A stretch of 64,000 nt of DNA from Methylobacterium amylolyticum (GTDB taxonomy: Bacteria; Pseudomonadota; Alphaproteobacteria; Rhizobiales; Beijerinckiaceae): positions 186,001 to 250,000 of the forward strand of contig NZ_JAUYZI010000002.1 of the NCBI RefSeq assembly GCF_030700245.1, read 5' to 3'. The notes under the pieces were generated by a model. The model was not told where the DNA came from and did no database searches. It saw only the letters and a program-made list of their open reading frames with translations. Both the position numbers and the translations under genes were made by a program. Of this stretch, positions 1 through 8,426 are shown piece by piece (the first letter of the stretch is position 1; each line of letters opens with the position of its first letter).

Positions 1-1326
1 ACGGGGCGCGACCGGTGGGCGGCGGAGCGGACCTCGGACGCCGCGGCGCGCGCGGCGGTCGGCAGCGCGGAGTCTGGCGCCGCGGAGCGGGACGCGGCCG
101 CGGATCGCACCCGGGCGACGCCGGGCAGGACCGAGACGACAACACCGGACCGGACGGCGCGGCAAGCCGCGTCCCGCACCGACGACCGCTCCGCGGATGC
201 GCGCCCGGACGGCGATGCCGCGCGGCCGACGGAAGCGGACGCCCGGCAGGCGCCCCCGGGCGCCGGGGCGGCGAAGCCGCGGGCCGATGCGACGCCCGAA
301 CCGGCCCAGGCGCAGGCCGGCGCGACCGCGCTGGCCGCCGAACGGGCATCGGACGACGCGGCGGAGGACACCGAAGGGGAGACCGCGCAGGCCACCCCGG
401 GCACGCCTTCGGGGCTGCTCGCCCTGCTCACGATCCTGGGCGGGGGTGCGGGCGCCACCGGCGCCCGGACGGAGGGCGAGGCGCTCGCCCCGGACGTCCC
501 CGGCGGCGCGGGTGGGACGGGCGCCGCCGGGGTCCCGCCCGGGGTTCCGGGGGCACTCCCGGGTCAGGCAGGGGGCCAAGCGCCGGGCCATGCGCCGGGG
601 CAGGTTCCGGGGCAGGCGGGCGCGGCGGGTGCCGGCGCGTCGCCCGCGGACGCCGCCGGTGCGCCGCAGGCCGCGGGCTCGGTCGCCGCGGGCCGCGACA
701 GGCCGCGGGGCGAGGCGGCGGAGACGGGCGACGTCCTGTCCGCCCTCGCCGATGCGGGCCGGGGCGACGCCGCGCAGGCCTCGGGATCGGCCCAGGGCAC
801 GCCCGCCCCGGCGGCCGCGACCGCCCCGGCCGCGACTCATGCAGGCAGCGCCCAGGCCCCCGTGCCCCAGGCCGCGCCCGCCGCCCAGGCCGCGCCGCCG
901 ATCCCGATGGGGCAGGTGCCGATGACGATCGGCCTGCGCTCGCTGGCCGGCTCCAGCGAGTTCCAGATCCGCCTCGACCCGGCGGAACTCGGGCGCATCG
1001 ACGTCAAGCTGGAGATCGACAAGGCCCGGGGCACCGTGACGACCCACCTCGTGGTCGACCGGCCGGAGACCCTGGCGCTGCTCCAGCGCGACGCGGGCCA
1101 GTTGCAGCAGGCCCTGTCGCAGGCCGGCCTCGACCCCTCGGGCGGCGGGCTCAACCTGTCGCTGCGCGGCGACGGGGGCGCGGGCGGCCAGGGGAACGAG
1201 CGCGGGGACGCGTGGGGCGGCCAGCCCCGCGGCGGCGCCTGGGCGCAGACGGCCTCCGAGGCCGCCCAGGAGGTCGCGCCGCTGCGCCTGCTGCGCGGCT
1301 ACGGCGGCCTCGACATCCGGATCTGA
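1..1326 (+). CDS. fliK: Flagellar hook-length control protein FliK (5' truncated by window edge)
   Basis: Frame 1 is open from the first base to the TGA at 1324-1326, so the gene begins before the window. The first 290 or so codons are Ala/Pro/Gly-rich low-complexity sequence, as in the disordered ruler part of FliK. The last 130 or so codons match the FliK C-terminal domain: the segment at about 960-1020 reads as the family motif (LDPAELGRIDVKLEI) and is followed by an amphipathic helix with Leu/Gln repeats. FliK measures the hook and switches export specificity through FlhB. It lies 62 bp before flgD, which also acts in hook assembly. A longer reading frame covering the same stretch (from 15) is an Arg/Gly-rich shadow that only becomes real at flgD. 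Confidence 0.85.
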   Translation, partial: TGRDRWAAERTSDAAARAAVGSAESGAAERDAAADRTRATPGRTETTTPDRTARQAASRTDDRSADARPDGDAARPTEADARQAPPGAGAAKPRADATPEPAQAQAGATALAAERASDDAAEDTEGETAQATPGTPSGLLALLTILGGGAGATGARTEGEALAPDVPGGAGGTGAAGVPPGVPGALPGQAGGQAPGHAPGQVPGQAGAAGAGASPADAAGAPQAAGSVAAGRDRPRGEAAETGDVLSALADAGRGDAAQASGSAQGTPAPAAATAPAATHAGSAQAPVPQAAPAAQAAPPIPMGQVPMTIGLRSLAGSSEFQIRLDPAELGRIDVKLEIDKARGTVTTHLVVDRPETLALLQRDAGQLQQALSQAGLDPSGGGLNLSLRGDGGAGGQGNERGDAWGGQPRGGAWAQTASEAAQEVAPLRLLRGYGGLDIRI

Positions 1327-1388
1327 GGGCCGCACCGGCCCGACCACGAAACCTCGCGCGGCCCGGCCGCGCCCCGGGAGACCCAGCC

Positions 1389-2075
1389 ATGACCTCCGGC
1401 ATCTCGAGCCTCGCCAGCACCACCGCCTCCGGCACCGCGACGACCTCCGGCACCGCCAACACGTCGGAGATCGCCGGCAACTTCACCCAGTTCCTGACCC
1501 TGCTGACCACGCAGCTCAAGAACCAGAACCCGCTCGACCCGATGGACACCAACCAGTTCACGCAGCAACTGGTGCAGTTCGCCGGCGTCGAGCAGCAGCT
1601 CAAGTCCAACGACCGGCTCGACAGCATCCTCTCCGCGTCGAAGGCGGCGAGCTCGGCCTCGGCCACGAGCTACATCGGCAAGACGGTCACCGCCGACGGC
1701 CTCGGCGGGCAGCTCGCCGAGGGCTCGGCGACCTGGACGCTGAACCCAGCCCGCGCCGCCGCGAAGGCGACCATCACCATCCTCGACGCCAAGAGCAACG
1801 TGGTCGCCACGCAGACCAAGGCGCTCGCGGCCGGCAGCCAGACCTTCACGTGGAACGGCAAGACCGCCGCGGGGATGAGCGCGCCGGACGGCGCCTACAC
1901 GATCAAGGTCGCCGCCACCGACGCCACCGGCGCGACCGTGAGCGTCGATACCGCGGTGACCGGCACGGTGGACGGGGTCGACCTCTCCGGCGCCAGCCCG
2001 GTGCTGACGATCGGCTCCCAGAAGGTGCCCCTGTCGAGCGTTCAGACCATCGGGTTGTCCACAAGTGGCACCTGA
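1389..2075 (+). CDS. flgD: Flagellar hook capping protein FlgD
   Basis: The product is 228 residues and caps the growing hook so that FlgE subunits can assemble. The N-terminal third carries the family hallmark (FLTLLTTQLKNQNPLDPMD, then NQFTQQLVQFAGVEQQ) at about residues 35-75. The C-terminal half, about residues 95-215, is Thr/Ala/Val-rich beta structure matching the FlgD Ig-like and tudor region. The ATG at 1389 was chosen because the family motif starts soon after it and the upstream part of the frame is low-complexity Arg/Gly sequence belonging to no family. An SD-like GGGAG lies at 1376-1380. It follows fliK on the same strand with a short gap, so the two are probably co-transcribed. 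Confidence 0.93.
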   Translation: MTSGISSLASTTASGTATTSGTANTSEIAGNFTQFLTLLTTQLKNQNPLDPMDTNQFTQQLVQFAGVEQQLKSNDRLDSILSASKAASSASATSYIGKTVTADGLGGQLAEGSATWTLNPARAAAKATITILDAKSNVVATQTKALAAGSQTFTWNGKTAAGMSAPDGAYTIKVAATDATGATVSVDTAVTGTVDGVDLSGASPVLTIGSQKVPLSSVQTIGLSTSGT

Positions 2076-2135
2076 CGAATCACATGCGAGTGATCCGCTT
2101 CACCATCTCTTAGGCGGACACAAGTACCTTCGACT

Positions 2136-2153
2136 CTCGACAGGTCAGTCGAG
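2136..2153. promoter_or_regulatory. Inverted repeat upstream of sciP
   Basis: A perfect 6-bp inverted repeat, CTCGAC-N6-GTCGAG, ends 13 bp before the sciP ATG. Two GANTC motifs, the CcrM methylation sequence of Alphaproteobacteria, lie at 2077-2081 and 2132-2136. The second touches the left arm of the repeat. Position suggests a regulatory site for sciP. Which protein binds it, if any, cannot be told from the sequence. Confidence 0.35.
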
Positions 2154-2166
2154 TGTAGAGCGTATC

Positions 2167-2442
2167 ATGACCGAACCCCACCGCCCGCGCGTGAAGTACG
2201 TGATCGGGCCCGACGGCAGCCCCCTGACGATCGCCGATCTGCCGCCGCCCTCGACCCGGCGCTGGGTGATCCGCCGCAAGGCGGAAGTGGTGGCCGCCGT
2301 GCGCGGGGGGCTCCTGAGCCTCGAAGAGGCCTGCAAGCGCTACACCCTGACCACCGAGGAATTCCTGAGCTGGCAGTTCTCCATCGACCAGCACGGGCTC
2401 GCCGGGCTGCGCACCACGCGCATCCAGCACTACCGCCACTGA
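2167..2442 (+). CDS. sciP: SciP, DUF1153 CtrA-inhibitory protein
   Basis: This 91-residue protein matches DUF1153/SciP almost end to end, with conserved stretches at residues 7-25 (RVKYVIGPDGSPLTIADLP) and the segment from RRWVIRRKAEVVAAV to LSLEEACKRY, and the C-terminal RTTRIQHYRH. In Caulobacter, SciP is a small helix-turn-helix protein that binds CtrA and blocks activation of its promoters in G1 cells. The ATG at 2167 gives the usual family length. It sits between flgD and fliF, as expected for a flagellar cell-cycle regulator. A CtrA-like box lies just downstream, before fliF, so the protein may act on the neighbouring promoter. That last link is inference. Confidence 0.93.
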   Translation: MTEPHRPRVKYVIGPDGSPLTIADLPPPSTRRWVIRRKAEVVAAVRGGLLSLEEACKRYTLTTEEFLSWQFSIDQHGLAGLRTTRIQHYRH

Positions 2443-2541
2443 CCGGACCCGGCGCCGCCCGCCGGACCCTGCCGACCACCGCGAAGCCGCGCCCGATCCC
2501 CTCGGCGCGGCTTCGTCGCGTTCAGGAATCCCGGGCCGGCA

Positions 2542-2557
2542 TTAACGCCTCGCTAAC
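2542..2557 (+). promoter_or_regulatory. Candidate CtrA box upstream of fliF
   Basis: The sequence TTAA-N7-CTAAC begins 82 bp before the fliF start and differs at one base from the CtrA consensus TTAA-N7-TTAAC. A GANTC site (GAATC) lies close by at 2525-2529. TTAA motifs are rare in this very GC-rich DNA, which makes the match more meaningful. In Caulobacter the fliF operon is a class II CtrA-dependent promoter. Extension of that control to this genome is inferred. Confidence 0.5.
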
Positions 2558-2623
2558 CACGCTCCGGGCAATTTCTGCCGAGCGCCGCTGGGGCGCCCGC
2601 GTCGAGTTGCAGCGAACACGCCC

Positions 2624-4249
2624 GTGAAGCCGGTCCTCGATCTCGTCACGAAGCTCGGACCGGCCCGCCTCGCGGCGATGGCGGCGGTGACGCTGATGCT
2701 GATCGGCTTCTTCGCCTTCATCATCCTGCGGGTGTCGCGCCCCGACATGGGGGTGCTGTTCTCCGACCTGTCGATGCAGGATTCGAGCGCGGTGATCCGC
2801 GACCTCGACGCCCGCGGCATCCGCTACGAGACCCGGGGCGACGCCGGGCAGACGATCCTGGCGCCGCGGGGCGACCTCGCGCGGCTGCGCATGGACTTGG
2901 CCGGCAAGGGCCTGCCGGCTCAAGGGGGCGTCGGCTACGAGATCTTCGACAAGGGCGACGCGTTCTCGTCCACCAACTTCGTCCAGAACGTGAACCACCT
3001 GCGGGCGCTCGAAGGCGAGCTCGCGCGCTCGATCCGGGCCATCGGCCGCGTTCAGGCGGCGCGCGTCCACCTCGTCCTGCCCGAGCGCCGCCTGTTCGAG
3101 CGCGACCGCGAGGCGCCCTCCGCCGCGATCGTGCTGAAGCTGATGGGCGACCTCGATCCCGGGCAGGTGCGCGCCATCCGCCACCTCGCCTCCTCGGCGG
3201 TCGAGGGCCTGCGCCCGGAGCGGGTGTCGATCGTCGACGAGCGCGGCCGGCTGCTCGCCGACGGGGCCCGCGACGCGAATGCCGGGGCGGAGGGCTTCGA
3301 GGACCGGCAGGTCGGGCTGGAGCGGCGCCTGCGCGGGCAGATCGAGGACGTGATCGCCGGCATCGTCGGCCCCGGCCGCGCCCGGGTGCAGGTCAACGCC
3401 GAACTCGACCTCAACCGGATCGAGAGCCGCTCCGAGACCTTCGATCCCGAGAGCCGGGTGGTGCGCTCGGCCCAGACCCGCACCGAGGCGACGCTCTCCG
3501 GCGGCCCCGAGGGTCAGGTCAGCGTCGGCAACGAGCTGCCGGGCGCGGGCACCGAGAAGGCGCCGCCCTCCCCGAAGGACTCCTCCAACAAGAACGAGGA
3601 GACCACCAACTACGAGATCTCCCGCGTCACCAAGACCGAGATCGCCGAGGGCGGCCGGATCAAGCGCCTGTCGGTGGCGGTGGTGGTCGACGGGGTCTAC
3701 GCGACCGGCCCGGACGGCAAGCAGACCTACAGCCCGCGGCCCGCCGCGGAGATCGAGCGCATCACCGCCCTGGTGCGCAGCGCGGTGGGCTTCGACAAGG
3801 CCCGGGGCGACCAGATCGAGGTGGTCAACCTGCGCTTCGCCGAGAGCCCGAGCGTGCCGCAATTCGCGGAGCCGAGCCTGATCCAGTCGCTGCTGGCGCC
3901 CACCAAGGAGGACGCGCTGCGGATGGGGGAACTCGCCGTGCTGGCGCTGCTGACCCTGATCGTGCTGCTCGCGGTGGTGCGCCCGCTCCTGCGGCAGGTG
4001 CTGGCCCCGCCCCCGGAGGCGGCTCTGGCCGGGCCCGCGAGCATCGACGCCGCCCTGGCGACGGCTCTGGCCGCGCCCGGCGGCGCGGCGACGGTGATCG
4101 ATCCCAACAGCCCGACCGCGCGGCTGATGGAGTTCGCGAAGATCAACGGCCAGGTCCAGGCCGAGACGGTGCAGCGGGTGGTCGACATGGTGCGCGCGAG
4201 CCCCGCCGAGACGGCGGAAGTGCTGCGCGCCTGGATCCACGAAGAGTAG
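2624..4249 (+). CDS. fliF: Flagellar MS-ring protein FliF
   Basis: FliF (541 residues) forms the inner-membrane MS ring on which the basal body is built. There are two membrane segments, at about residues 16-35 and 434-452. Between them is a large periplasmic region with the conserved segment GVGYEIFDKGDAFSSTNFVQ near residue 104 and ring-building motifs. The C-terminal 85 or so residues form the cytoplasmic tail, ending in an acidic helix (ETAEVLRAWIHEE) typical of the FliG-binding end. The start is GTG at 2624, chosen because the first membrane segment follows directly. It is the first gene of a tight fliF-fliG-fliH-fliN-flbD run preceded by a CtrA-like box. Confidence 0.95.
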   Translation: MKPVLDLVTKLGPARLAAMAAVTLMLIGFFAFIILRVSRPDMGVLFSDLSMQDSSAVIRDLDARGIRYETRGDAGQTILAPRGDLARLRMDLAGKGLPAQGGVGYEIFDKGDAFSSTNFVQNVNHLRALEGELARSIRAIGRVQAARVHLVLPERRLFERDREAPSAAIVLKLMGDLDPGQVRAIRHLASSAVEGLRPERVSIVDERGRLLADGARDANAGAEGFEDRQVGLERRLRGQIEDVIAGIVGPGRARVQVNAELDLNRIESRSETFDPESRVVRSAQTRTEATLSGGPEGQVSVGNELPGAGTEKAPPSPKDSSNKNEETTNYEISRVTKTEIAEGGRIKRLSVAVVVDGVYATGPDGKQTYSPRPAAEIERITALVRSAVGFDKARGDQIEVVNLRFAESPSVPQFAEPSLIQSLLAPTKEDALRMGELAVLALLTLIVLLAVVRPLLRQVLAPPPEAALAGPASIDAALATALAAPGGAATVIDPNSPTARLMEFAKINGQVQAETVQRVVDMVRASPAETAEVLRAWIHEE

Positions 4250-4264
4250 CGGGCTGGAACGGCG

Positions 4265-5308
4265 ATGGCGGCGGGCCTCGGCACGGCGATTCAGGAGATG
4301 GGCGGCGGGCTCGCGAACATGCCCGGGCCGCAGCGCGCCGCGGCGCTGCTGCTCATGCTCGGCGAGAGCGAGGGCGCGCCGATCTGGCAGTTGCTGGAGG
4401 AGGAGGAGATCAAGAAGGTCAGCCACGCCATGGTGCAGCTCGGCACCCTGGAGGCACAGACCGTCGAGAAGCTGATCATCGAGTTCGTCACCAAGCTCGG
4501 CAACAGCGGCGGCATCTCCTCGAATTTCGAGCGCACCGAGGCGCTGCTCCTGAAGATCTTCCCGACAGAGCAGGTCTCGCTGATCATGGCCGAGATCAAG
4601 GGTGCCTCGGGCAAGCGGGTCTGGGCGTCGATCGCCCAGGTCGATCCGGAGATCCTCGCGTCGTTCCTGCGCAACGAGTACCCGCAGACGGTGGCGGTGG
4701 TGCTGTCCCGGGTGCGCGCCGACTACGCCGCCAAGGTGCTGACCATCCTGCCCGAGGAATTCGCCATCGACGTGCTCAACCGGATGCTGCGGATGGAGAC
4801 GGTGCAGAAGGAGGCCCTGCGCCACATCGAGGAGACCCTGCGCGTCGAGTTCGTCTCGACCATCGCCCAGACCCAGCGCCGCGACGCGCACGAGCTGATG
4901 GCCGACGTGTTCAACGCCTTCGACCGCCAGACGGAAGGGCGCTTCCTCGCCGCCCTCGATCAGGCCAACCGCGGCTCGGCCAAGCGCATCCGCGAGCTGA
5001 TGTTCACCTTCGAGGACCTCCTGAAGCTCGATCCCGGCAGCGTCCAGACGCTGATGCGCAAGATCGATTCCGCCACGCTCTGCCGGGCGCTGAAGGGCGC
5101 CAACGAGGCGACCCGCGGCTTCTTCATGCGGCAGATGTCGACCCGCGCCGCCAAGAACCTCACCGACGAGATGACCTCGCTCGGACCCCTGCGCCTCAAG
5201 GAGGTGGATGAGGCCCAGGCGAAGATGACCGAGATCGCCAAGGACCTCGCCGAGAAGGGGGAGATCATGATCGCCAAGAACAGCGCCGAGGAGGAGCTGG
5301 TCTATTGA
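4265..5308 (+). CDS. fliG: Flagellar motor switch protein FliG
   Basis: FliG (347 residues) is the rotor protein that meets the MotA stator and sets rotation direction. It has the expected N domain (GPQRAAALLLMLGE near residues 21-34), a middle domain and a C-terminal domain with the charged torque helix (MFTFEDLLKLD near residues 245-255). Length is normal for the family. It starts 15 bp after fliF. Its TGA overlaps the putative TTG start of the next gene, which points to translational coupling. Confidence 0.95.
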   Translation: MAAGLGTAIQEMGGGLANMPGPQRAAALLLMLGESEGAPIWQLLEEEEIKKVSHAMVQLGTLEAQTVEKLIIEFVTKLGNSGGISSNFERTEALLLKIFPTEQVSLIMAEIKGASGKRVWASIAQVDPEILASFLRNEYPQTVAVVLSRVRADYAAKVLTILPEEFAIDVLNRMLRMETVQKEALRHIEETLRVEFVSTIAQTQRRDAHELMADVFNAFDRQTEGRFLAALDQANRGSAKRIRELMFTFEDLLKLDPGSVQTLMRKIDSATLCRALKGANEATRGFFMRQMSTRAAKNLTDEMTSLGPLRLKEVDEAQAKMTEIAKDLAEKGEIMIAKNSAEEELVY

Positions 5309-5898
5309 ACGCCACGCCGTTCCTGTTCGAGACCGACTTCCGCCGGCCGCGCCCGAGCGCCGACGCCCTGCGCGCCGCCGAGGCGGCGGCCCAGGCCGAG
5401 GCGGCCGCCCACGCCCGCGGCGTGCAGGAGGGCCGGCTCCAGGCCGAGGCGCAGGTGCAGGGCCGCCTCGCCGACGCGCTGAACCGCCTCGCGCTCGCCG
5501 CGACCGGGCTCCTCGCCCAGGCCGACGCCCGCGACGCCGAGCGCGAGGCGCAGGCGGCGGAGGTGGCGGTGCTGATCGCCCGGAAGGTGGCGGGCGACGC
5601 GCTGGAGGCCGCCCCGCTCGCCGGGATCGGCGAGGCGGCCCGCGCCGCGCTCCACCACCTGCGCGGGGTGCCCCACCTCGTGGTGCGGGTGCACGAGAGC
5701 CTCGTCGAGGAGGCCGAGGCGCTGATGCGGCGGCTCGCCCGCGAGCGCGGCTACGAGGGGCGCCTCGTGGTGCTGGGCGCCCCCGACATCGCCCCCGGCG
5801 ACGCCCGCATCGAGTGGGCGGACGGCGGCGTCGTGCGCGAGCGCGCCCGCATCGAGGCGGCGGTCGCCGAAGCCCTCGGCCTGCCCGCCCTTCCCTGA
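5305..5898 (+). CDS. fliH: Flagellar assembly protein FliH (FlbE-like)
   Basis: The product (197 residues) fits FliH, the regulator of the export ATPase FliI. It has an Ala/Glu/Gln-rich coiled-coil N-terminal half (residues about 20-110) and a C-terminal domain with the pattern HHLRGVPHLVVRVHESLVEE near residues 115-135 and a late acidic stretch. The proposed start is TTG at 5305, which overlaps the fliG stop (TTGA). No better ATG or GTG lies nearby in frame. Its place between fliG and fliN matches flbE of Caulobacter. Sequence conservation in this family is weak, so position carries part of the call. Confidence 0.8.
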   Translation: MNATPFLFETDFRRPRPSADALRAAEAAAQAEAAAHARGVQEGRLQAEAQVQGRLADALNRLALAATGLLAQADARDAEREAQAAEVAVLIARKVAGDALEAAPLAGIGEAARAALHHLRGVPHLVVRVHESLVEEAEALMRRLARERGYEGRLVVLGAPDIAPGDARIEWADGGVVRERARIEAAVAEALGLPALP

Positions 5899-5922
5899 GA
5901 CCCGGAACGACGGCCCCGAACC

Positions 5923-6255
5923 ATGTCCGACGACTTCAGCCTCCCCCAGCTCGGCGACCACGACACCGACTTCGCGCCGGACTCGATCCGCGACGCGCCG
6001 ACCACCCCGAAGACCGCCGCCGACCTGGAGCAGCTCTTCGACGTGCCGGTGATGGTCTCGGCGGTGCTCGGCGCCGCGCGCATGCCGATCGGCGACCTGC
6101 TGCGGCTCGGCCCCGGCGCGGTGCTGGAACTCGACCGCAAGGTCGGCGAGGCGATCGACATCTTCGTCAACAACCGCCTCGTCGCCCGCGGCGAGGTCGT
6201 CCTCGTCGAGGAGCGCCTCGGCGTGACCATGACCGAGATCGTCAAGGGCGAATAG
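5923..6255 (+). CDS. fliN: Flagellar motor switch protein FliN
   Basis: FliN (110 residues) is a C-ring component. The C-terminal 75 residues are the SpoA domain, with the run LFDVPVMVSAVLGAARMPIGD, then LLRLGPGAVLELDRKVGE and the terminal IFVNNRLVARGEVVLVEERLGVTMTEIV segment. Length agrees with short FliN proteins. It lies 24 bp after fliH and 70 bp before flbD. A T6 tract at 6255-6260 follows directly after the stop, without a convincing GC stem. Confidence 0.95.
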   Translation: MSDDFSLPQLGDHDTDFAPDSIRDAPTTPKTAADLEQLFDVPVMVSAVLGAARMPIGDLLRLGPGAVLELDRKVGEAIDIFVNNRLVARGEVVLVEERLGVTMTEIVKGE

Positions 6256-6325
6256 TTTTTTGGACTTCGCGGCGCGCCCCCGAGGGCCGTCGCGACGAGA
6301 TCCGAGCGCATAAGGACAAGAGAAA

Positions 6326-7696
6326 ATGCGGCTCCTGATGATCGGGCGGCTCAACGGCGAGTTGATCACCGCCTCGAAGATCGCCATGTCCCGCGGCGCG
6401 GCGGTGACGCAGGCTGACGGCATCGCGCAGGGCCTGACCGTGCTGCGCGCCCGGGGCGCCGACCTGATCATGGTCGATGTCGGGCTCGCCGTGCGCGACC
6501 TCGTGGGGGCGCTGGAGGCCGAGCGGATCCGCACCCCGGTCGTGGCCTGCGGGGTCTCCGCCGACGCGGGCGCCGCGGTCGCCGCGATCCGCGCGGGCGC
6601 CCGGGAATACATCCCGCTGCCCCCCGACCCCGCGCTGATCGCCGCGGTGCTGGAGGCGGTCGCCGCCGACCGCGCCGCCTTCGTCTGGCGCGACCCGGCC
6701 ATGGAGCGGGTGGTCAAGCTCGCCGAGCAGGTCGCCCGCTCGGAGGCGTCGGTGCTGATCACCGGCGAGAGCGGCACCGGCAAGGAGGTGCTGGCCCGCC
6801 ACGTCCACCAGAAGTCGAACCGGGCCGCCAAGCCGTTCGTGTCGGTCAACTGCGCCGCGATCCCCGAGGCGCTGCTCGAATCCGAGCTGTTCGGGCACGA
6901 GAAGGGGGCGTTCACCGGCGCGGTGGCCCGCCGCATCGGCCGGTTCGAGGAGGCGAACGGCGGCACGCTGCTGCTCGACGAGATCTCCGAGATGGACGTG
7001 CGCCTGCAGGCCAAGCTGCTGCGGGCGCTTCAGGAGCGGGTGATCGACCGGGTCGGCGGCACCGCGCCGGTCAAGGTCGACATCCGGGTGCTGGCGACCT
7101 CGAACCGCAACCTCGCCGAGGAGGTCCGCAAGGGCACCTTCCGCGAGGACCTGCTCTACCGGCTCAACGTCGTCGCCCTGCGCCTGCCGCCCCTGCGCGA
7201 GCGCCCGGCCGACATCCTCGAACTCGCCGCCCACTTCGCCCGGAAATACGCCGAGGCGAACGGCCTGCCGGCGCGGCCGCTCGGCGCCGAAGCGCGGGCG
7301 CTGGTGCTGCGCAACCCGTGGCGCGGCAACGTGCGCGAGCTGGAGAACACGCTGCACCGGGCGGTGCTGCTCGCCGTCGGCTCCGAGATCGGCCCCGAGG
7401 CGATCCTGACGCCCGAGGGCGAGGCGCTGGAGGCGCGGCCCGCCCAGGATACGGCCGCCCGCGCGGCGCAGGCCGCGGAGGCGGTCACCCGCGGCCTCGT
7501 GGGGCGCACCGTGGCGCAGGTCGAGTGCGACCTGATCCTCGACACCCTCGACCACTGCCTCGGCAACCGCACGCACGCGGCCAAGATCCTCGGCATCTCG
7601 ATCCGGACCCTGCGCAACAAGCTCAACGAGTACGTCGCCGCCGGCCTGGAGGTCGCCGACCCGGGCGGCGTCCGCACCCGCGCGGCCTGCGGCTGA
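6326..7696 (+). CDS. flbD: Sigma54-dependent transcriptional activator FlbD
   Basis: The protein (456 residues) is a bacterial enhancer-binding protein. Residues 1-115 are a degenerate receiver domain: the beta-1 strand reads RLLMIGRLNG, so the usual acidic pair is missing, as in Caulobacter FlbD. The AAA+ domain follows, with Walker A GESGTGKE near residue 149, the sigma54 contact motif GAFTGA and Walker B LLLDEI. A Fis-type helix-turn-helix (RTHAAKILGISIRTLRNKL) is near the C-terminus. It would activate late flagellar operons with RpoN and repress fliF, as in Caulobacter. ATG at 6326 follows an AGGACAAGAG ribosome site. It closes the flagellar block; flhA, which follows flbD in Caulobacter, is absent here. 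Confidence 0.93.
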   Translation: MRLLMIGRLNGELITASKIAMSRGAAVTQADGIAQGLTVLRARGADLIMVDVGLAVRDLVGALEAERIRTPVVACGVSADAGAAVAAIRAGAREYIPLPPDPALIAAVLEAVAADRAAFVWRDPAMERVVKLAEQVARSEASVLITGESGTGKEVLARHVHQKSNRAAKPFVSVNCAAIPEALLESELFGHEKGAFTGAVARRIGRFEEANGGTLLLDEISEMDVRLQAKLLRALQERVIDRVGGTAPVKVDIRVLATSNRNLAEEVRKGTFREDLLYRLNVVALRLPPLRERPADILELAAHFARKYAEANGLPARPLGAEARALVLRNPWRGNVRELENTLHRAVLLAVGSEIGPEAILTPEGEALEARPAQDTAARAAQAAEAVTRGLVGRTVAQVECDLILDTLDHCLGNRTHAAKILGISIRTLRNKLNEYVAAGLEVADPGGVRTRAACG

Positions 7697-7954
7697 CCGA
7701 GAGCCGTCCGAGCATCTCCACGGCCGAGCGCTGCCGGGACCGATGCCATGTGCCCGGCATGCGCCGCCGCGTCGTCGAGCGCCGTTGCGGCTGGATCAGC
7801 CGCCGGGGCGGCCTGCCGGGCGAGCGCGCCGGGCGCCTCGACGTGGTAACCGGCCCCCTGGCCTGCCTCATGGCTGCCGACGCCCTCGACGATCCAGCCC
7901 GAGATCGCTGGTCATACGGCTTCCGGCTGAAGGGTTCGGGATCGACGCTCTCCG

Positions 7955-8043
7955 TCTTTGCGAGCGGAGCGAAGCAATCCAGGGGCGCCACCGTCTCAAA
8001 CCGCGCGCTGCCCTGGGTCGCTTCGCCTACGGCTCGCGATGAC
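7955..8043. repeat. Interspersed palindromic (REP-like) element
   Basis: The left arm, GCGAGC plus GCGAAG plus CCAGGG, lies at 7960-7984. The right arm, CCCTG plus CTTCGC plus GCTCGC, lies at 8011-8037, giving a long imperfect hairpin. This pattern, with a GAGCGGAGCGAAG core, resembles intergenic repeats seen many times in Methylobacterium and related Rhizobiales genomes. It lies in the 444-bp gap 7697-8140 after flbD. No gene is supported in that gap: the short reading frames there are Arg/Pro-rich shadows. Confidence 0.6.
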
Positions 8044-8140
8044 GGCGTGGGCCCAGGTTACCGAACGGTTCACCCGGAAGCGGTATCAGACCGGCTCTCA
8101 GGACCCGGCGCGCGCGCCGGGTCCGTTCGATCACCGCGGT

Positions 8141-8332
8141 TCAGGCCGCCGCGTCGTCGGCGTCCAGGATGGTCTCCAGATCGCCGACCAGGGCGTCGAG
8201 CTGGTCGGCGCTCGCCTTGAGCTTCAGCTTGGTCCCGTCCTCGGCCTCGACCGCGATCTCGATATGGTCCTCGACCCTGGCGGCCAGGGCCTGCTTCACG
8301 GTGTAGGTCGTCACGTCGGACTTGGTGGCCAT
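8141..8332 (-). CDS. Small conserved-looking protein of unknown function
   Basis: A 63-residue acidic protein that I do not recognise. It begins MATKSDVTTYTVKQALAARV, has a VEDHIEIAVEAEDGTKLKLKAS beta-rich centre and an acidic Asp/Ala-rich tail. The ATG at 8332 is preferred over an upstream GTG at 8353 because a GGGAG ribosome site sits about 8 bp before it. The balanced amino-acid composition, unlike the Arg-rich shadows of this genome, supports real coding. It lies downstream of allA on the same strand, with a gap of 94 bp. No signal peptide or membrane segment is visible. Confidence 0.6.
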   Translation of the reverse strand: MATKSDVTTYTVKQALAARVEDHIEIAVEAEDGTKLKLKASADQLDALVGDLETILDADDAAA

Positions 8333-8426
8333 GCGGATCTCCCAGTTGGCCACCGGGCAACCCGGAAGAGCCGGCCGCGGCGCTGCGACAGAAGCCCGCG
8401 TCGCGGCGCGAGAGCGCGTCCGCGCG

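Noticed and set aside
15..1388. Long frame read through fliK into flgD, giving a 686-residue protein
   Set aside because: The part before 1389 is Arg/Gly/Pro-rich and belongs to no family; frame 1 carries the FliK motif instead. It is a shadow of GC-rich coding DNA.
2522..4891. Antisense frame of 789 codons opposite fliF and fliG
   Set aside because: Arg/Ala/His-rich composition and the strong protein match on the other strand show it to be a shadow.
6255..6260. Possible terminator after fliN
   Set aside because: T6 is present, but no GC-rich stem precedes it, and flbD follows on the same strand.
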